Origin: Hydrogenophaga sp.
Lineage (GTDB): Bacteria > Pseudomonadota > Gammaproteobacteria > Burkholderiales > Burkholderiaceae_C
Length of the DNA stretch: 64,000 bases
Direction of reading: 5' to 3'
Assembly (NCBI RefSeq): GCF_030373245.1
Contig: NZ_JAUCZF010000001.1
Span: 496,001-560,000 of the forward strand
The position numbers and the translations under genes were made by a program. The notes beneath the pieces are model-generated. The model had not been told where the DNA came from and did no database searches. It worked only from the letters and a program-made list of their open reading frames with translations. Below, one piece after another: positions 24,985-33,886 of the stretch (position 1 is the first letter of the stretch; each line of letters begins with the position of its first letter).

Positions 24985-27870
24985 ATGTCCAGCCCATCCG
25001 AACAGCCCGGCCTCAACAGCCTGTCGAAGTCTTTCGAACCCGCCGCCCTGGAAGCCCACTGGGGCCCGGAGTGGGAACGGCGCGGTTACGGCGTCGCGGG
25101 CTTTCGAGGCACGGGCAAGCCCAAGGCGGGAGCCCCAGCGTTCGCCATCCAGTTGCCGCCCCCCAACGTGACCGGCACACTGCACATGGGGCACGCTTTC
25201 AACCAGACCATCATGGACTCGTTGACGCGATACCACCGCATGATGGGTTTCAACAGCGTCTGGGTACCTGGCACCGACCACGCGGGCATCGCGACCCAGA
25301 TTGTGGTCGAGCGCCAGTTGCAGGAACGGGGCATCAGCCGCCACGACATGGGACCCACGCCGCTTGAAGCGCGCAAGAACTTCGTGGCCAAGGTCTGGGA
25401 GTGGAAGGAGCAAAGCGGCCACACCATCACCACGCAGATGCGCCGCATGGGCGACTCGGTGGACTGGAGCCGCGAGTACTTCACCATGGATCCCAAGCTC
25501 TCGACCGTGGTGACCGAGACCTTTGTTCGTCTGTATGAGCAGGGCCTGATCTACCGCGGCAAGCGCCTGGTCAACTGGGACCCAGTGCTGATGAGCGCGG
25601 TCTCCGATCTGGAGGTGGAGAGTGAGGAAGAAGACGGCTTCATGTGGCACATCGCTTACCTGCTGTCCAGCGGCAGCGGTTCGCTGACCGTGGCCACCAC
25701 CCGCCCGGAAACCCTGCTGGGCGATGTGGCCGTGATGGTGCACCCGGAAGACGAACGCTACAGCGCGCTGATTGGTCAGTACGTGAGGCTGCCGCTGTGC
25801 GATCGCGAAATCCCGGTGATCGCCGATGAGTACGTGGACCGCGCATTCGGCACCGGCGTGGTCAAGGTCACGCCGGCACACGATGCCAACGACTACGCCG
25901 TGGGCCAGCGCCACCAGCTGCCCATCATCGGCGTGCTGGCACTCGACGCCACCATCAACGAACACGCGCCCGACAAATACCGCGGCATGGACCGGTTTGT
26001 GGCACGCAAGGCGGTGGTCGCCGACCTGGAAGCCGCCGGCCTGCTGGTCGAGACCAAAAAACACAAGCTCATGGTGCCGCGCTGTGCGCGCACCGGCCAG
26101 GTGATCGAGCCCATGCTGACCGACCAGTGGTTCGTCTCCATGCAGTCCAAGGGCAACGAGAAAAACACCAGCGGCACCTCGATCGCAGACAAAGCCATTG
26201 CGGCCGTGAAATCGGGCGAGGTGAAGTTCGTTCCAGAAAACTGGGTCAACACCTACGACCAGTGGATGAACAACATCCAGGACTGGTGCATTTCCCGCCA
26301 GCTCTGGTGGGGTCATCAGATTCCGGCCTGGTACGACGAGCAAGGCCAGGTCTACGTGGCGCGCAACGAGGCCGAAGCGCAGGCCCAGGCACCCGGCAAA
26401 AAGCTGCGGCGCGACGACGACGTGCTCGACACCTGGTATTCGTCAGCGCTGGTGCCGTTTTCAACCATGGGTTGGCCCGAGCAAGGCGATGCCGTTACCG
26501 ACGACTACAACCTCTACCTGCCCAGCAGCGTGCTGGTCACCGGCTACGACATCATCTTCTTCTGGGTCGCCCGGATGATCATGATGACCACGCACTTCAC
26601 CGGCCGAGTGCCGTTCAAGCACGTCTACATCCACGGCCTGGTGCGAGATGCGCAGGGCCAGAAAATGAGCAAGAGCGAAGGCAACGTGCTCGACCCGGTG
26701 GACCTCATCGACGGCATCTCGCTCGCCCCTTTGCTGGACAAGCGCACCACCGGACTGCGCAAGCCCGAGACCGCGCCCAAGGTGCGCAAGCAGACCGAGA
26801 AAGAATTCCCAGACGGCATCCCGGCCTACGGTGCCGACGCGCTTCGTTTCACCTTCGCTGCACTGGCCTCGCTAGGTCGCAGCATCAACTTCGACAGCAA
26901 GCGCTGCGAGGGTTACCGCAACTTCTGCAACAAGCTCTGGAACGCCACCCGCTTCACGCTGATGAACTGCGAGGGTCAGGACTGCGGACTGAAGGAGCAT
27001 GGCGCGGCCGAATGCCTGCCGGGCGGCTACCTGGAGTTCAGCCAGGCCGACCGCTGGATCGTCTCGACTCTGCAGCGGGTGGAGGCCGAGGTGGCACAGG
27101 GCTTTGCCGAGTACCGCCTCGACAACGTGGCCAACACCATCTACGAATTCGTCTGGAACGAGTTCTGCGACTGGTACCTGGAAATCGCCAAGGTGCAGAT
27201 CCACACCGGCAGCGAAGCGCAGCAACGCGCCACACGGCGCACGCTGATCCGCACGCTGGAAACCATTTTGCGGCTGGCTCACCCGGTCATCCCCTTCATC
27301 ACCGAGGCGCTGTGGCAGACGGTGGCGCCCGTGGCCGGGCGCGCGGGCGAATCGGTGAGCATCGCCGCCTACCCGGTGAGCCAGCCAGAACGCATCGACG
27401 CAGAGGCCGAGGCGCATGTGAACAGGCTCAAGAGCCTGGTCGATGCCTGCCGCACGCTGCGCGGCGAGATGAACGTCTCGCCCGCGACCCGGCTACCGCT
27501 CTACGTACTGGGCGATGCCGAGTTCATGACCGCCGTGGCACCTGTGTTGCAAGCACTGGCCAAGCTGAGCGAGGTTCAGGTGTTTGCCGACGAAGCTCGC
27601 TGGTCGGCTGCGGCGCAGGCTGCTCCGGTGGCGATGGTCGGGGCTGCGCGCCTGTGCCTGTTCATGGAAATTGACGTGGTCGCCGAGAAGGCCCGCCTGA
27701 CCAAGGAAGTGACCCGGCTGGAGGGCGAAGTCACCAAGGCCAACGCAAAGCTGTCGAACGAGGCCTTCGTGGCCAAGGCGCCAGCGGCGGTGATTGATCA
27801 GGAGAAGCAGCGTGTGGCCGACTTCGGCGCCACACTCACCAAGCTGCGCGAGCAGATCGCACGCCTGTGA
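24985..27870 (+). CDS. valS: valyl-tRNA synthetase
   Basis: A 961-residue class I synthetase that charges tRNA-Val. The HIGH motif is in [16 protein letters not shown] and the KMSKS motif in [20 protein letters not shown]. The editing domain lies between them ([19 protein letters not shown], then [16 protein letters not shown]), and the C-terminal coiled coil is at about residues 895-961 ([23 protein letters not shown]). Length fits the family (E. coli 951). I chose the ATG at 24985, just before the conserved N-terminal helix; the frame is open to 24844 but overlaps the divergent gene. No T-box is seen. Confidence 0.97.
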   Translation: MSSPSEQPGLNSLSKSFEPAALEAHWGPEWERRGYGVAGFRGTGKPKAGAPAFAIQLPPPNVTGTLHMGHAFNQTIMDSLTRYHRMMGFNSVWVPGTDHAGIATQIVVERQLQERGISRHDMGPTPLEARKNFVAKVWEWKEQSGHTITTQMRRMGDSVDWSREYFTMDPKLSTVVTETFVRLYEQGLIYRGKRLVNWDPVLMSAVSDLEVESEEEDGFMWHIAYLLSSGSGSLTVATTRPETLLGDVAVMVHPEDERYSALIGQYVRLPLCDREIPVIADEYVDRAFGTGVVKVTPAHDANDYAVGQRHQLPIIGVLALDATINEHAPDKYRGMDRFVARKAVVADLEAAGLLVETKKHKLMVPRCARTGQVIEPMLTDQWFVSMQSKGNEKNTSGTSIADKAIAAVKSGEVKFVPENWVNTYDQWMNNIQDWCISRQLWWGHQIPAWYDEQGQVYVARNEAEAQAQAPGKKLRRDDDVLDTWYSSALVPFSTMGWPEQGDAVTDDYNLYLPSSVLVTGYDIIFFWVARMIMMTTHFTGRVPFKHVYIHGLVRDAQGQKMSKSEGNVLDPVDLIDGISLAPLLDKRTTGLRKPETAPKVRKQTEKEFPDGIPAYGADALRFTFAALASLGRSINFDSKRCEGYRNFCNKLWNATRFTLMNCEGQDCGLKEHGAAECLPGGYLEFSQADRWIVSTLQRVEAEVAQGFAEYRLDNVANTIYEFVWNEFCDWYLEIAKVQIHTGSEAQQRATRRTLIRTLETILRLAHPVIPFITEALWQTVAPVAGRAGESVSIAAYPVSQPERIDAEAEAHVNRLKSLVDACRTLRGEMNVSPATRLPLYVLGDAEFMTAVAPVLQALAKLSEVQVFADEARWSAAAQAAPVAMVGAARLCLFMEIDVVAEKARLTKEVTRLEGEVTKANAKLSNEAFVAKAPAAVIDQEKQRVADFGATLTKLREQIARL

Positions 27871-27891
27871 GCGCGCACCAGGCACCAGACC

Positions 27892-28932
27892 TCAGCGCTG
27901 GTGAGACTCGATCGAGTCCCACTGCGACGGCGTGACCGACTGCGGATCTTCCTGCTCGGCGTAATCCAGGCTGTCGAGCACGGAGAAGTCGCTGTGACGG
28001 CTTTCTTCCTTGGCCACCGAGGGTGACAGGGTTTCGTGAATGCGGTGCGCCACGTACCAGCTTGCGCGCAGCTTGGCCTCGCGGGTGTGTGAGCCCAGCC
28101 GCGGCGTGAGGTGCAGGTTGGGCAGGTCGTACAAAGGCGTGCCGGCGGCCGCGAAAGAGGGGTTGGCACCGTCGAGCAGGCAGGCGTCGATGCGCCCGTC
28201 GCTCAGGGCCAGGGCCAGGGCCTCGATATCAAACAGCGAGCTGCGACTCACGCCCACCCAGAGCTGGCCAGGTTTGCAGTGGCTCAGCAGGCGCTCGTTG
28301 ATCCAGCCACGAAAACGCGAGGCGTAAACCACCTGCAGCGAAACCGCATCCGAGCGCGCGAGCAGCTCGTTGATCGTCACCGGCTCCACACCCAGCTTGT
28401 CCCAGAGAGGCGCAGCGTGGTGGACCGCGGGGTCGTAGCCCAGCAGGCGAACGCCAAGGCTCTTGAGCATGGGAGCCAGGGTGTGCGCCACTGGCGCCAG
28501 ACCAAGCAGGCCCACGGTGCTGCCCGCGAGCTCGCGGCCCATGCGCACCTGAGAAATCTTGCGGCCCAACAGCGCGCTGATCATGCCGCGCCGGTACAGC
28601 ATGAGCAGGCCGTACAACAGGTACTCGGCGTTGGAGCGCACCGTCGCACTGCGCGCCTGCACCACCCGCACCCGGCGCCGCGCGCAGGCTTCCAGATCGG
28701 TGTTGTCGCTGGAGATCTGCATGCGGGCAATCACCTGCAGCTTGGGCGAAAAATCGAGGAATTCCTGTGACACCACCACGTGCGGCGGCAGCACCAGGGC
28801 GCGGGTCTTGTAGGCGTTCTTGCGCAGCTCGATCGGATCGTCACCCCACTCGGGACGAAAACTCACCTCATGTCGCTCCTGCAACCAGGCCAGCGCCTCG
28901 GGCACCAGGGGATCAATCAGCAGGACTTCCAT
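27892..28932 (-). CDS. 2-hydroxyacid dehydrogenase-like protein lacking key catalytic residues
   Basis: A 346-residue protein with the overall fold of D-isomer-specific 2-hydroxyacid dehydrogenases: catalytic-domain start MEVLLIDPLVPEALAWL, Rossmann segment near residues 139-168, and C-terminal closure. The nucleotide loop reads G144-L-A146-P-V-A149 where GxGxxG is expected. The catalytic Arg is kept (R230 in VGVSRSSLFD), but the usual catalytic Glu position reads Asn257 and the usual TPH reads TPR278. Dehydrogenase activity therefore looks unlikely. An extra tail of about 45 acidic residues follows (EESRHSDFSVLDSLDYAEQ). The frame is intact, so it appears to be under selection for another role. 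Confidence 0.78.
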   Translation of the reverse strand: MEVLLIDPLVPEALAWLQERHEVSFRPEWGDDPIELRKNAYKTRALVLPPHVVVSQEFLDFSPKLQVIARMQISSDNTDLEACARRRVRVVQARSATVRSNAEYLLYGLLMLYRRGMISALLGRKISQVRMGRELAGSTVGLLGLAPVAHTLAPMLKSLGVRLLGYDPAVHHAAPLWDKLGVEPVTINELLARSDAVSLQVVYASRFRGWINERLLSHCKPGQLWVGVSRSSLFDIEALALALSDGRIDACLLDGANPSFAAAGTPLYDLPNLHLTPRLGSHTREAKLRASWYVAHRIHETLSPSVAKEESRHSDFSVLDSLDYAEQEDPQSVTPSQWDSIESHQR

Positions 28933-28980
28933 GGCCGGTGAAGAGCAGGAACGGTTCAGATCCGCCGGTGGATGGTGAAT

Positions 28981-29208
28981 TCAGCGGCGCTTGAGCACCG
29001 AAATGTGTTCGTTGCCCTGGGTCTGCTGCTCCAGCAGCTCGTTGCCGGTCTGCTTGGCAAAGGCTTGAAAATCGCGCACCGAGCCGGCATCGGTGGACAC
29101 CACGCGCAGCGTCTGACCGCTGGTCATTTCGGCCAGGGCTTTCTTGGCCTTGAGAATGGGCAATGGGCAGTTGAGGCCGCGTGCATCAAGTTCTTTGTCT
29201 GCGTTCAT
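28981..29208 (-). CDS. TusA-like sulfur carrier protein
   Basis: A 75-residue SirA/TusA-family protein with the diagnostic CPxP motif (DARGLNCPLPILKAKKAL), in which the Cys carries a persulfide. These proteins pass sulfur in tRNA thiolation or other sulfur-relay steps in the cytoplasm. ATG 29208 has AAGGA upstream; a TTG two codons earlier is less likely. It lies between the dehydrogenase-like gene and a NUDIX gene and two genes from cysM, so a role in sulfur metabolism is plausible. The ordinary tusA product and this paralogue type cannot be told apart here. Confidence 0.87.
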   Translation of the reverse strand: MNADKELDARGLNCPLPILKAKKALAEMTSGQTLRVVSTDAGSVRDFQAFAKQTGNELLEQQTQGNEHISVLKRR

Positions 29209-29232
29209 GGTCAATCCTTGGGAGACCCGATT

Positions 29233-29841
29233 CTAAGCGGCCTGACCGGGCGGTGCCGACGGATGCAAACCTGGCTGGCCGGCGCCATCGTCCGGCGCGG
29301 GGGCACTCGGCTCCGCGGCGGAGGCCCATTCCATGAACACCGGTTCGTGGCCTCGACTGCGCAACCAGTCGGCAAGCGCCAGACCGGTACCTGCTCGCCA
29401 GCACTTCACCTGCTCGGGTCTCAGAAGCCGGTACTCGGCCAGCTCAGGCGAGAGCCGCACTTCTCCGTGGGCAACCGCGTGGTAAGTGATGATGACCTGG
29501 TTCATGCGCTGAAAATCATGAACCCCCACCAGAGCGAGTGCACTCACGCTGAGCCCGGTCTCCTCGCCGATTTCGCGCGCGATGCCCTGCTCTGGCGTCT
29601 CGCCCGCCTCCATGAATCCGGTGATGAGCCCCATCATGCGATGTTGCCACGCCGCATTGCGCGCGAGCAGCACATGGCCGTCGAGCTCGACGATGGCCGC
29701 CAACACTGGCGTGGGGTTGTTCCAGTGCGTGAAGTCGCATGCGGGGCAGCGCAGCCGTTCGGTCAGGCCCGCGTCTTCCAGCTCGCTTCGCAAGGCCAGC
29801 GGCGAGGCACAAATCGGACAAAACCGGTACTCAGTGATCAT
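29233..29841 (-). CDS. NUDIX hydrolase with N-terminal zinc ribbon
   Basis: A 202-residue protein. An N-terminal zinc ribbon has two Cys pairs (CPICAS near residue 8 and CPACDF near residue 32) and is followed by a Nudix domain with the full box GFMEAGETPEQGIAREIGEETGL at about residues 75-97. The arrangement resembles NudC-type NAD(H) diphosphatases, but the protein is shorter, and other nucleotide substrates are possible. The last 30 residues are rich in Pro, Ala and Gly and look disordered. It starts head-on to the cysM gene end on the same strand, with copy C of the repeat between them. Confidence 0.85.
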   Translation of the reverse strand: MITEYRFCPICASPLALRSELEDAGLTERLRCPACDFTHWNNPTPVLAAIVELDGHVLLARNAAWQHRMMGLITGFMEAGETPEQGIAREIGEETGLSVSALALVGVHDFQRMNQVIITYHAVAHGEVRLSPELAEYRLLRPEQVKCWRAGTGLALADWLRSRGHEPVFMEWASAAEPSAPAPDDGAGQPGLHPSAPPGQAA

Positions 29842-29906
29842 CGGATTCGAAGAGGTGCACTTCTCGGGGCCAGAAATGCTGAGGATGAAGGGGAGTCCTT
29901 CTCAGG

Positions 29907-29979
29907 GATACCGCAGAACCGGCTCCGCCGAGCCGCAGGTATCAGCCCGTGGGGGGGTGACGCACAGCGGCGCGGGGGT
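29907..29979 (-). repeat. 3'-end structured repeat, copy C
   Basis: Directly after the cysM stop on the minus strand, in the same orientation as that gene. The outer helix pairs GATACC with GGTATC, unlike CAACACC/GGTGTTG in copy B, so the pairing is kept while the sequence changes. The inner hairpin is CGGC-GGA-GCCG. Confidence 0.75.
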
Positions 29980-29987
29980 GGTCATCC

Positions 29988-30890
29988 TCATGCCGGGAAC
30001 ACGCCAGTCGACAGGTAGCGGTCACCCCGGTCGCAGACGATGAAGGCAATGGTGGCATTTTCCACTTGCTGCGCCACCTGCATAGCCACCCAGCAAGCGC
30101 CGGCAGCCGAGATGCCGGCGAAGATGCCTTCTTCGCGTGCCAGGCGCCGGCACATGTCCTCGGCATCCGACTGGCTCACGTAAACCATTTCGTCAACGCG
30201 GCTGGGATCGTAAATCTTGGGCAGGTATTCCACCGGCCATTTGCGGATGCCCGGAATGCGCGAGCCCTCCTGCGGTTGCGCGCCCACGATTCGCACGGCC
30301 GGGTTCTTTTCCTTGAGGAACCGCGAGACGCCGGTGATGGTGCCGGTGGTGCCCATGGCACTCACGAAGTGGGTGATGCGCCCGTGCGTCTGTGCCCACA
30401 GCTCGGGGCCAGTGGTCTCGTAATGAATGCGCGGGTTGTCTTCGTTGGCGAACTGATCCAGCACTCGACCTTTGCCCTCGGCCTGCATGCGCTCGGCCAG
30501 GTCGCGCGCCGATTCCATGCCTCCGCTTTTGGGCGTGAGGATAAGCTCGGCACCAAACGCCTTCATGGTCTGCGCCCGCTCGATGGACAGGTCCTCCGGC
30601 ATGATGAGCACCATGCGGTAGCCCTTGATGGCCGCGGCCATCGCCAGCGCAATACCGGTGTTGCCCGAGGTGGCTTCAATGAGCGTGTCGCCCGGGTGGA
30701 TGTCACCGCGTTCCTCGGCGCGCCGAATCATCGAGACCGCGGGCCGGTCCTTGACCGAGCCGGCGGGATTGTTGCCCTCGAGTTTGCCCAGCAGCACATT
30801 GCCTTTCGCGCGGTTCTCCGCAGCACCGATCCGCTGCAGTGCGACCAGGGGCGTCTGACCGATCGCGTCTTCAATCGTTGGGTAGTTCAT
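29988..30890 (-). CDS. cysM: cysteine synthase B
   Basis: A 300-residue pyridoxal-phosphate enzyme that makes cysteine from O-acetylserine and sulfide or thiosulfate. The PLP Lys is in GNNPAGSVKDRPAVSMI and the substrate loop in EATSGNTGIALAMAAA; the phosphate-binding Gly/Ser/Thr loop is SAMGTTGTITGVSR. The segment IPGIRKWPVEYLPKIYDPSRVDEMVYVS is typical of CysM rather than CysK, and the length fits (E. coli 303). ATG 30890 starts the conserved MNYPTIEDAIGQTPLV; the long open extension to 31259 runs through the tRNA-Leu gene and is spurious. Confidence 0.94.
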   Translation of the reverse strand: MNYPTIEDAIGQTPLVALQRIGAAENRAKGNVLLGKLEGNNPAGSVKDRPAVSMIRRAEERGDIHPGDTLIEATSGNTGIALAMAAAIKGYRMVLIMPEDLSIERAQTMKAFGAELILTPKSGGMESARDLAERMQAEGKGRVLDQFANEDNPRIHYETTGPELWAQTHGRITHFVSAMGTTGTITGVSRFLKEKNPAVRIVGAQPQEGSRIPGIRKWPVEYLPKIYDPSRVDEMVYVSQSDAEDMCRRLAREEGIFAGISAAGACWVAMQVAQQVENATIAFIVCDRGDRYLSTGVFPA

Positions 30891-30904
30891 GGATGGCACT
30901 GTGC

Positions 30905-30910
30905 CATAAT
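30905..30910 (+). promoter_or_regulatory. possible -10 element of tRNA-Leu
   Basis: CATAAT lies about 20 nt before the tRNA, within the gap to the divergent cysM start. A -35 box would fall inside the first cysM codons, and I see no strong match. Confidence 0.3.
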
Positions 30911-30930
30911 TTCGGGCTGCACGAGTTTCA

Positions 30931-31015
30931 GCCCGGGTGGTGAAATTGGTAGACGCAGGGGACTCAAAATCCCCCGCCGCAAGGCGTGCCGGTTCGATTC
31001 CGGCCCCGGGCACCA
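30931..31015 (+). tRNA. tRNA-Leu (anticodon CAA)
   Basis: The acceptor strand GCCCGGG pairs with CCCGGGC. The anticodon stem GGGGA/TCCCC encloses the loop CTCAAAA, giving anticodon CAA for UUG codons. A long variable arm (class II) and the T arm GCCGG-TTCGATT-CCGGC follow. The 3' CCA is encoded. A strong terminator follows at 31024. Confidence 0.97.
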
Positions 31016-31023
31016 CCTTACAG

Positions 31024-31060
31024 GCCGCACAGCGCTTCAGCGCTGTGCGGCTTTTTTTTT
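31024..31060 (+). terminator. intrinsic terminator of tRNA-Leu, inside the 3' end of a convergent gene
   Basis: A perfect 12-bp stem (GCCGCACAGCGC with GCGCTGTGCGGC), loop TTCA, then nine T. The convergent muramidase-like gene ends at 31037, so the 3' arm and T run are also coding: the T run is its three Lys codons and the loop holds part of its stop codon. Confidence 0.9.
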
Positions 31061-31774
31061 GCCGCCGTCCCCAGCGGCCTCGCCACGCTCGGCACGGTCC
31101 AGTTCGTCGCTCAGCAGTCGACGGTACAGACCTGGCAGTTCGCGGCTCATGCTGTTGGTCTCGATGCCGTAACCCAGGCTGGTCCAGGTGCCAGAGAGCC
31201 GGCGGAGCACCGGCACCACGCGCCCCTGGCGCAACTGCGCTGAAAGGTCGGTTCGCCACGGCCGCGGGTCGGCCAGCCAGGCGTGCACCACGACGTCCTG
31301 ATTCAGCGCCGAAAAGCTCAGGCTCACGGCGTCGAGCGCGTCGTCTGTTCGATCGGGGTGGTAACGCGCCGCGAGCTCCAGCCAGGTTCTGTAGAGCAGC
31401 TGATATCGGCCCGCGGCGGTCGAGCAGTTGCCTCGGTTGGGCCCCTGGCCGATGGCCTCACAGCGGTTCGGGTGGCGCTCCAGCGTACCCACCGCACCAC
31501 CGCCGTGCAACACGTGGTACGGCCGCATCACATTGGACTCGGCTGCCGAGATGGTGCGCATGAGCGCGCGCAAGTGCGGGTCACCTCCGGGCATCACCAG
31601 TTGCTGCGTACCCGGGATCAGCATCAGCGGGCGCCAGACCCACAACAGCAGCAGCATGAGCGCCACCGCCAGTGCCATCAGGGCCCAGCGCGAATGCAGC
31701 AGACGCCGCCCCCAGCGCCGCGCCTGCGTGGCGGACGAATCGAAGGCAGACGTTTCGGCGTCGGGCAAATGCAT
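31037..31774 (-). CDS. membrane-anchored lambda-endolysin-like (GH104) muramidase
   Basis: A 245-residue protein with one membrane helix (about residues 30-53) and an outward-facing domain related to the lambda R lytic transglycosylase. Marks are ISAAESN (candidate catalytic Glu), YHVLHGGG, HPNRCEAIG, the substrate-cleft motif STAAGRYQLLYRTWLEL and a C-terminal SGTWTSLGYG. Lambda R cleaves the glycan strands of peptidoglycan; here a tethered form could trim or open the wall. The C-terminal KKKAAQR is encoded by the tRNA-Leu terminator. An upstream start at 31849 is possible. Isolated from any phage gene, so it looks domesticated. Confidence 0.8.
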   Translation of the reverse strand: MHLPDAETSAFDSSATQARRWGRRLLHSRWALMALAVALMLLLLWVWRPLMLIPGTQQLVMPGGDPHLRALMRTISAAESNVMRPYHVLHGGGAVGTLERHPNRCEAIGQGPNRGNCSTAAGRYQLLYRTWLELAARYHPDRTDDALDAVSLSFSALNQDVVVHAWLADPRPWRTDLSAQLRQGRVVPVLRRLSGTWTSLGYGIETNSMSRELPGLYRRLLSDELDRAERGEAAGDGGKKKAAQR

Positions 31775-31877
31775 GGTGGGATGGAACAGGCGTGGCGCGC
31801 CAAGTCGGGAGGCCGAAATTGTGCTGAGACAATGGGCATTGTCATTCACCGGCTCAGCCCGCTTTCAGGTTTTCTTC

Positions 31878-32852
31878 ATGCTTTTGCCATCCCTCGCCGT
31901 GCTGGCAGGCCTTGTCCTGCTGGTGTGGAGCGCCGACCGATTCGTGGACGGTGCATCAGCCACCGCCCACCACTTCGCCATGCCGCCGCTGCTGGTGGGC
32001 ATGCTGATCGTTGGCTTTGGCACCTCGGCCCCGGAAATGGTGGTGTCGGTACTCGCGGCCTCACAGGGCAGCCCCGGCCTGGCGCTGGGCAATGCCTGGG
32101 GCTCCAACATCCTGAACATGGCACTCATCCTGGGCATCACCGCGCTGATCACGCCGATCGCGGTGCAGTCGGTGATCCTCCGCAAGGAGCTGCCGATATT
32201 GATCGCAGTGACGGCGCTCTCCGCGCTGCTGGTCTGGGACGGTCTGCTCACGCGATGGGACGCCGTGTTGCTGCTTGCCGTGTTTGGCGGGTTGATCGCC
32301 TGGTCGATCGTGGCCGCGCGCGGGCAGGGCCGCGACTCGCTGGCGTTGGAGACCGCCACCGAGCTGAGCGCCGGCGCGATGCCGCTGAACCGCGCCCTGT
32401 TGTGGCTGGGACTGGGCTTGCTGGTGTTGGTGGGCAGCTCGCGCCTGATGGTGTGGGGCGCCGTAACGATCGCACAGACGCTGGGCGTGAGCGACGTGGT
32501 GATTGGCCTCACGGTGGTGGCCATCGGCACCTCGCTGCCCGAGCTGGCCTCGTGTGTGGTCGCGGCGCGCAAGGGGGAAGACGACATTGCGTTGGGCAAT
32601 GTGCTCGGCTCCAGCCTGTTCAACACCCTGGCGGTCGTGGGACTGGCAGCGGTGATCGCGCCGATGGACATCGAGCCCACGCTGCTCACGCGCGACCTGC
32701 CGGTGATGGCGGGTCTGACGGTGTTGCTGTTTGTTCTGGGCTGGGGATTTCGCGGCCCAGGCCGGATCAACCGCTTCGAGGGCGGATTGCTGGTGGCGAT
32801 CTACCTGGGCTACACCGCTTGGCTGCTCAGCACCCTGGCGCCGACCGCTTGA
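31878..32852 (+). CDS. calcium/sodium antiporter, YrbG-like
   Basis: A 324-residue inner-membrane antiporter of the CaCA family with about ten helices in two inverted repeats. Each repeat holds the ion-binding alpha motif: GFGTSAPEMVVSVLAA near residue 50 and AIGTSLPELASCVVAARKGEDDIALGNVLGSSLFN near residue 215. The family exchanges Na+ for Ca2+. I chose the ATG at 31878, which starts directly before the first helix. It diverges from the muramidase-like gene and converges with the SDR gene. Confidence 0.92.
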   Translation: MLLPSLAVLAGLVLLVWSADRFVDGASATAHHFAMPPLLVGMLIVGFGTSAPEMVVSVLAASQGSPGLALGNAWGSNILNMALILGITALITPIAVQSVILRKELPILIAVTALSALLVWDGLLTRWDAVLLLAVFGGLIAWSIVAARGQGRDSLALETATELSAGAMPLNRALLWLGLGLLVLVGSSRLMVWGAVTIAQTLGVSDVVIGLTVVAIGTSLPELASCVVAARKGEDDIALGNVLGSSLFNTLAVVGLAAVIAPMDIEPTLLTRDLPVMAGLTVLLFVLGWGFRGPGRINRFEGGLLVAIYLGYTAWLLSTLAPTA

Positions 32853-32856
32853 GCCT

Positions 32857-33777
32857 TCACGCCTCCAGCCCCTCGCGCACGGTGGGATAGCGCAGGCGCA
32901 AGCCCAGTTCGTGCTTCATGCGCTGATTGTGCAGGCGGCGCGACTCGCTCATGAAGCTCAGTGCCATGGGCTGCAAGCGCTCGCTTGCTTCAGCGCGCGG
33001 CACGCGCGGCGGGCGCGGCAGACCGTAGAGGTCGGCGGCGAAGTCGAAATAGTCGCCCATCTTCATCTCGGTGTCGTCGCTCACATTCACGTTGCGCTGG
33101 GGACGGGCACGCCACAGCGCCAGCGCACAGGCCCGCGCCAGATCGTCGGCATGGATGTGGTTGGTGAACACATCGTCTTCGGTCTGCAGCACCGGAGTGC
33201 CGCGCATCAGGCGCGCGCGCGGCGTGCCACCATCGCGGTCAACGGCGTAGATGCCAGGAATGCGCAGCGCCGTGGTGCGCACGCCGCTGGCACGACCCAG
33301 CCAATGCACCGTCGCCTCTGCATCCACGCGCCGCCAGGCCCGAGGCGTGAGCGGCGCCACGGGTGTGGCTTCCGAAACCCAACGCCCTTGCTGATCGCCA
33401 TACACACCGCTGGTGGACCCATAGACCAGGGTGCTCGGCAGCGAGCGCAGCATCAGCGCACGCACCAAGCCTCGCGTGCGCGGATCCAATCGCCAGTCGA
33501 CCGGCTCGCCCGAGGGCGGAGGCGCCAGGTGCAGCACGCGCGTAGCCAGACCAGCCAGGCGCGCCAGGCCGCGCGCATCGTCCAGGTTGCCCAACAGCGG
33601 CGTGATGCCCCGCGCGCGCAGTTCGGCGCGGCGATCGGGTGACGAGGTGAGGGCGCGCAGCGTGAGGCGCCGGCCTGCGCCCAGCACTGCTGCCGCCCGC
33701 TGCCCCACATCACCACAGCCCACGATCAACACCCGCTCGCGCCGAAAGCGCGCGGGCAATGCGCCCATCAAGCCCAT
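32857..33777 (-). CDS. NAD-dependent epimerase/SDR family protein
   Basis: A 306-residue extended-SDR-like protein. The Rossmann loop is VLIVGCGDVGQRAAAVL near residue 17, and STSGVYGDQQGRWVSEATP holds the tail of the active site, where the usual Tyr-x3-Lys becomes less clear. The region ALRIPGIYAVDRDGG, then FTNHIHADDLARACALAL, follows the sugar-epimerase pattern (YeeZ-like). It probably acts on a nucleotide-linked or small sugar substrate, but none is known. The ATG at 33777 precedes the Rossmann strand. It diverges from the reductase gene at 33887. Confidence 0.82.
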   Translation of the reverse strand: MGLMGALPARFRRERVLIVGCGDVGQRAAAVLGAGRRLTLRALTSSPDRRAELRARGITPLLGNLDDARGLARLAGLATRVLHLAPPPSGEPVDWRLDPRTRGLVRALMLRSLPSTLVYGSTSGVYGDQQGRWVSEATPVAPLTPRAWRRVDAEATVHWLGRASGVRTTALRIPGIYAVDRDGGTPRARLMRGTPVLQTEDDVFTNHIHADDLARACALALWRARPQRNVNVSDDTEMKMGDYFDFAADLYGLPRPPRVPRAEASERLQPMALSFMSESRRLHNQRMKHELGLRLRYPTVREGLEA

Positions 33778-33886
33778 GCCAGTCCCCAAGCCATTGCCGC
33801 ATCGCGGCCTTTGTCGAATTTGCGAGAATGGCGGTTTGCCATTGCCACACCGCAGCGTGCAGGTGTGCGCTCTCCTGACAATCAGT

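Noticed and set aside
30891..31259. Upstream extension of cysM through the tRNA-Leu gene
   Set aside because: The extension crosses the tRNA and its terminator; the ATG at 30890 fits the CysM family.
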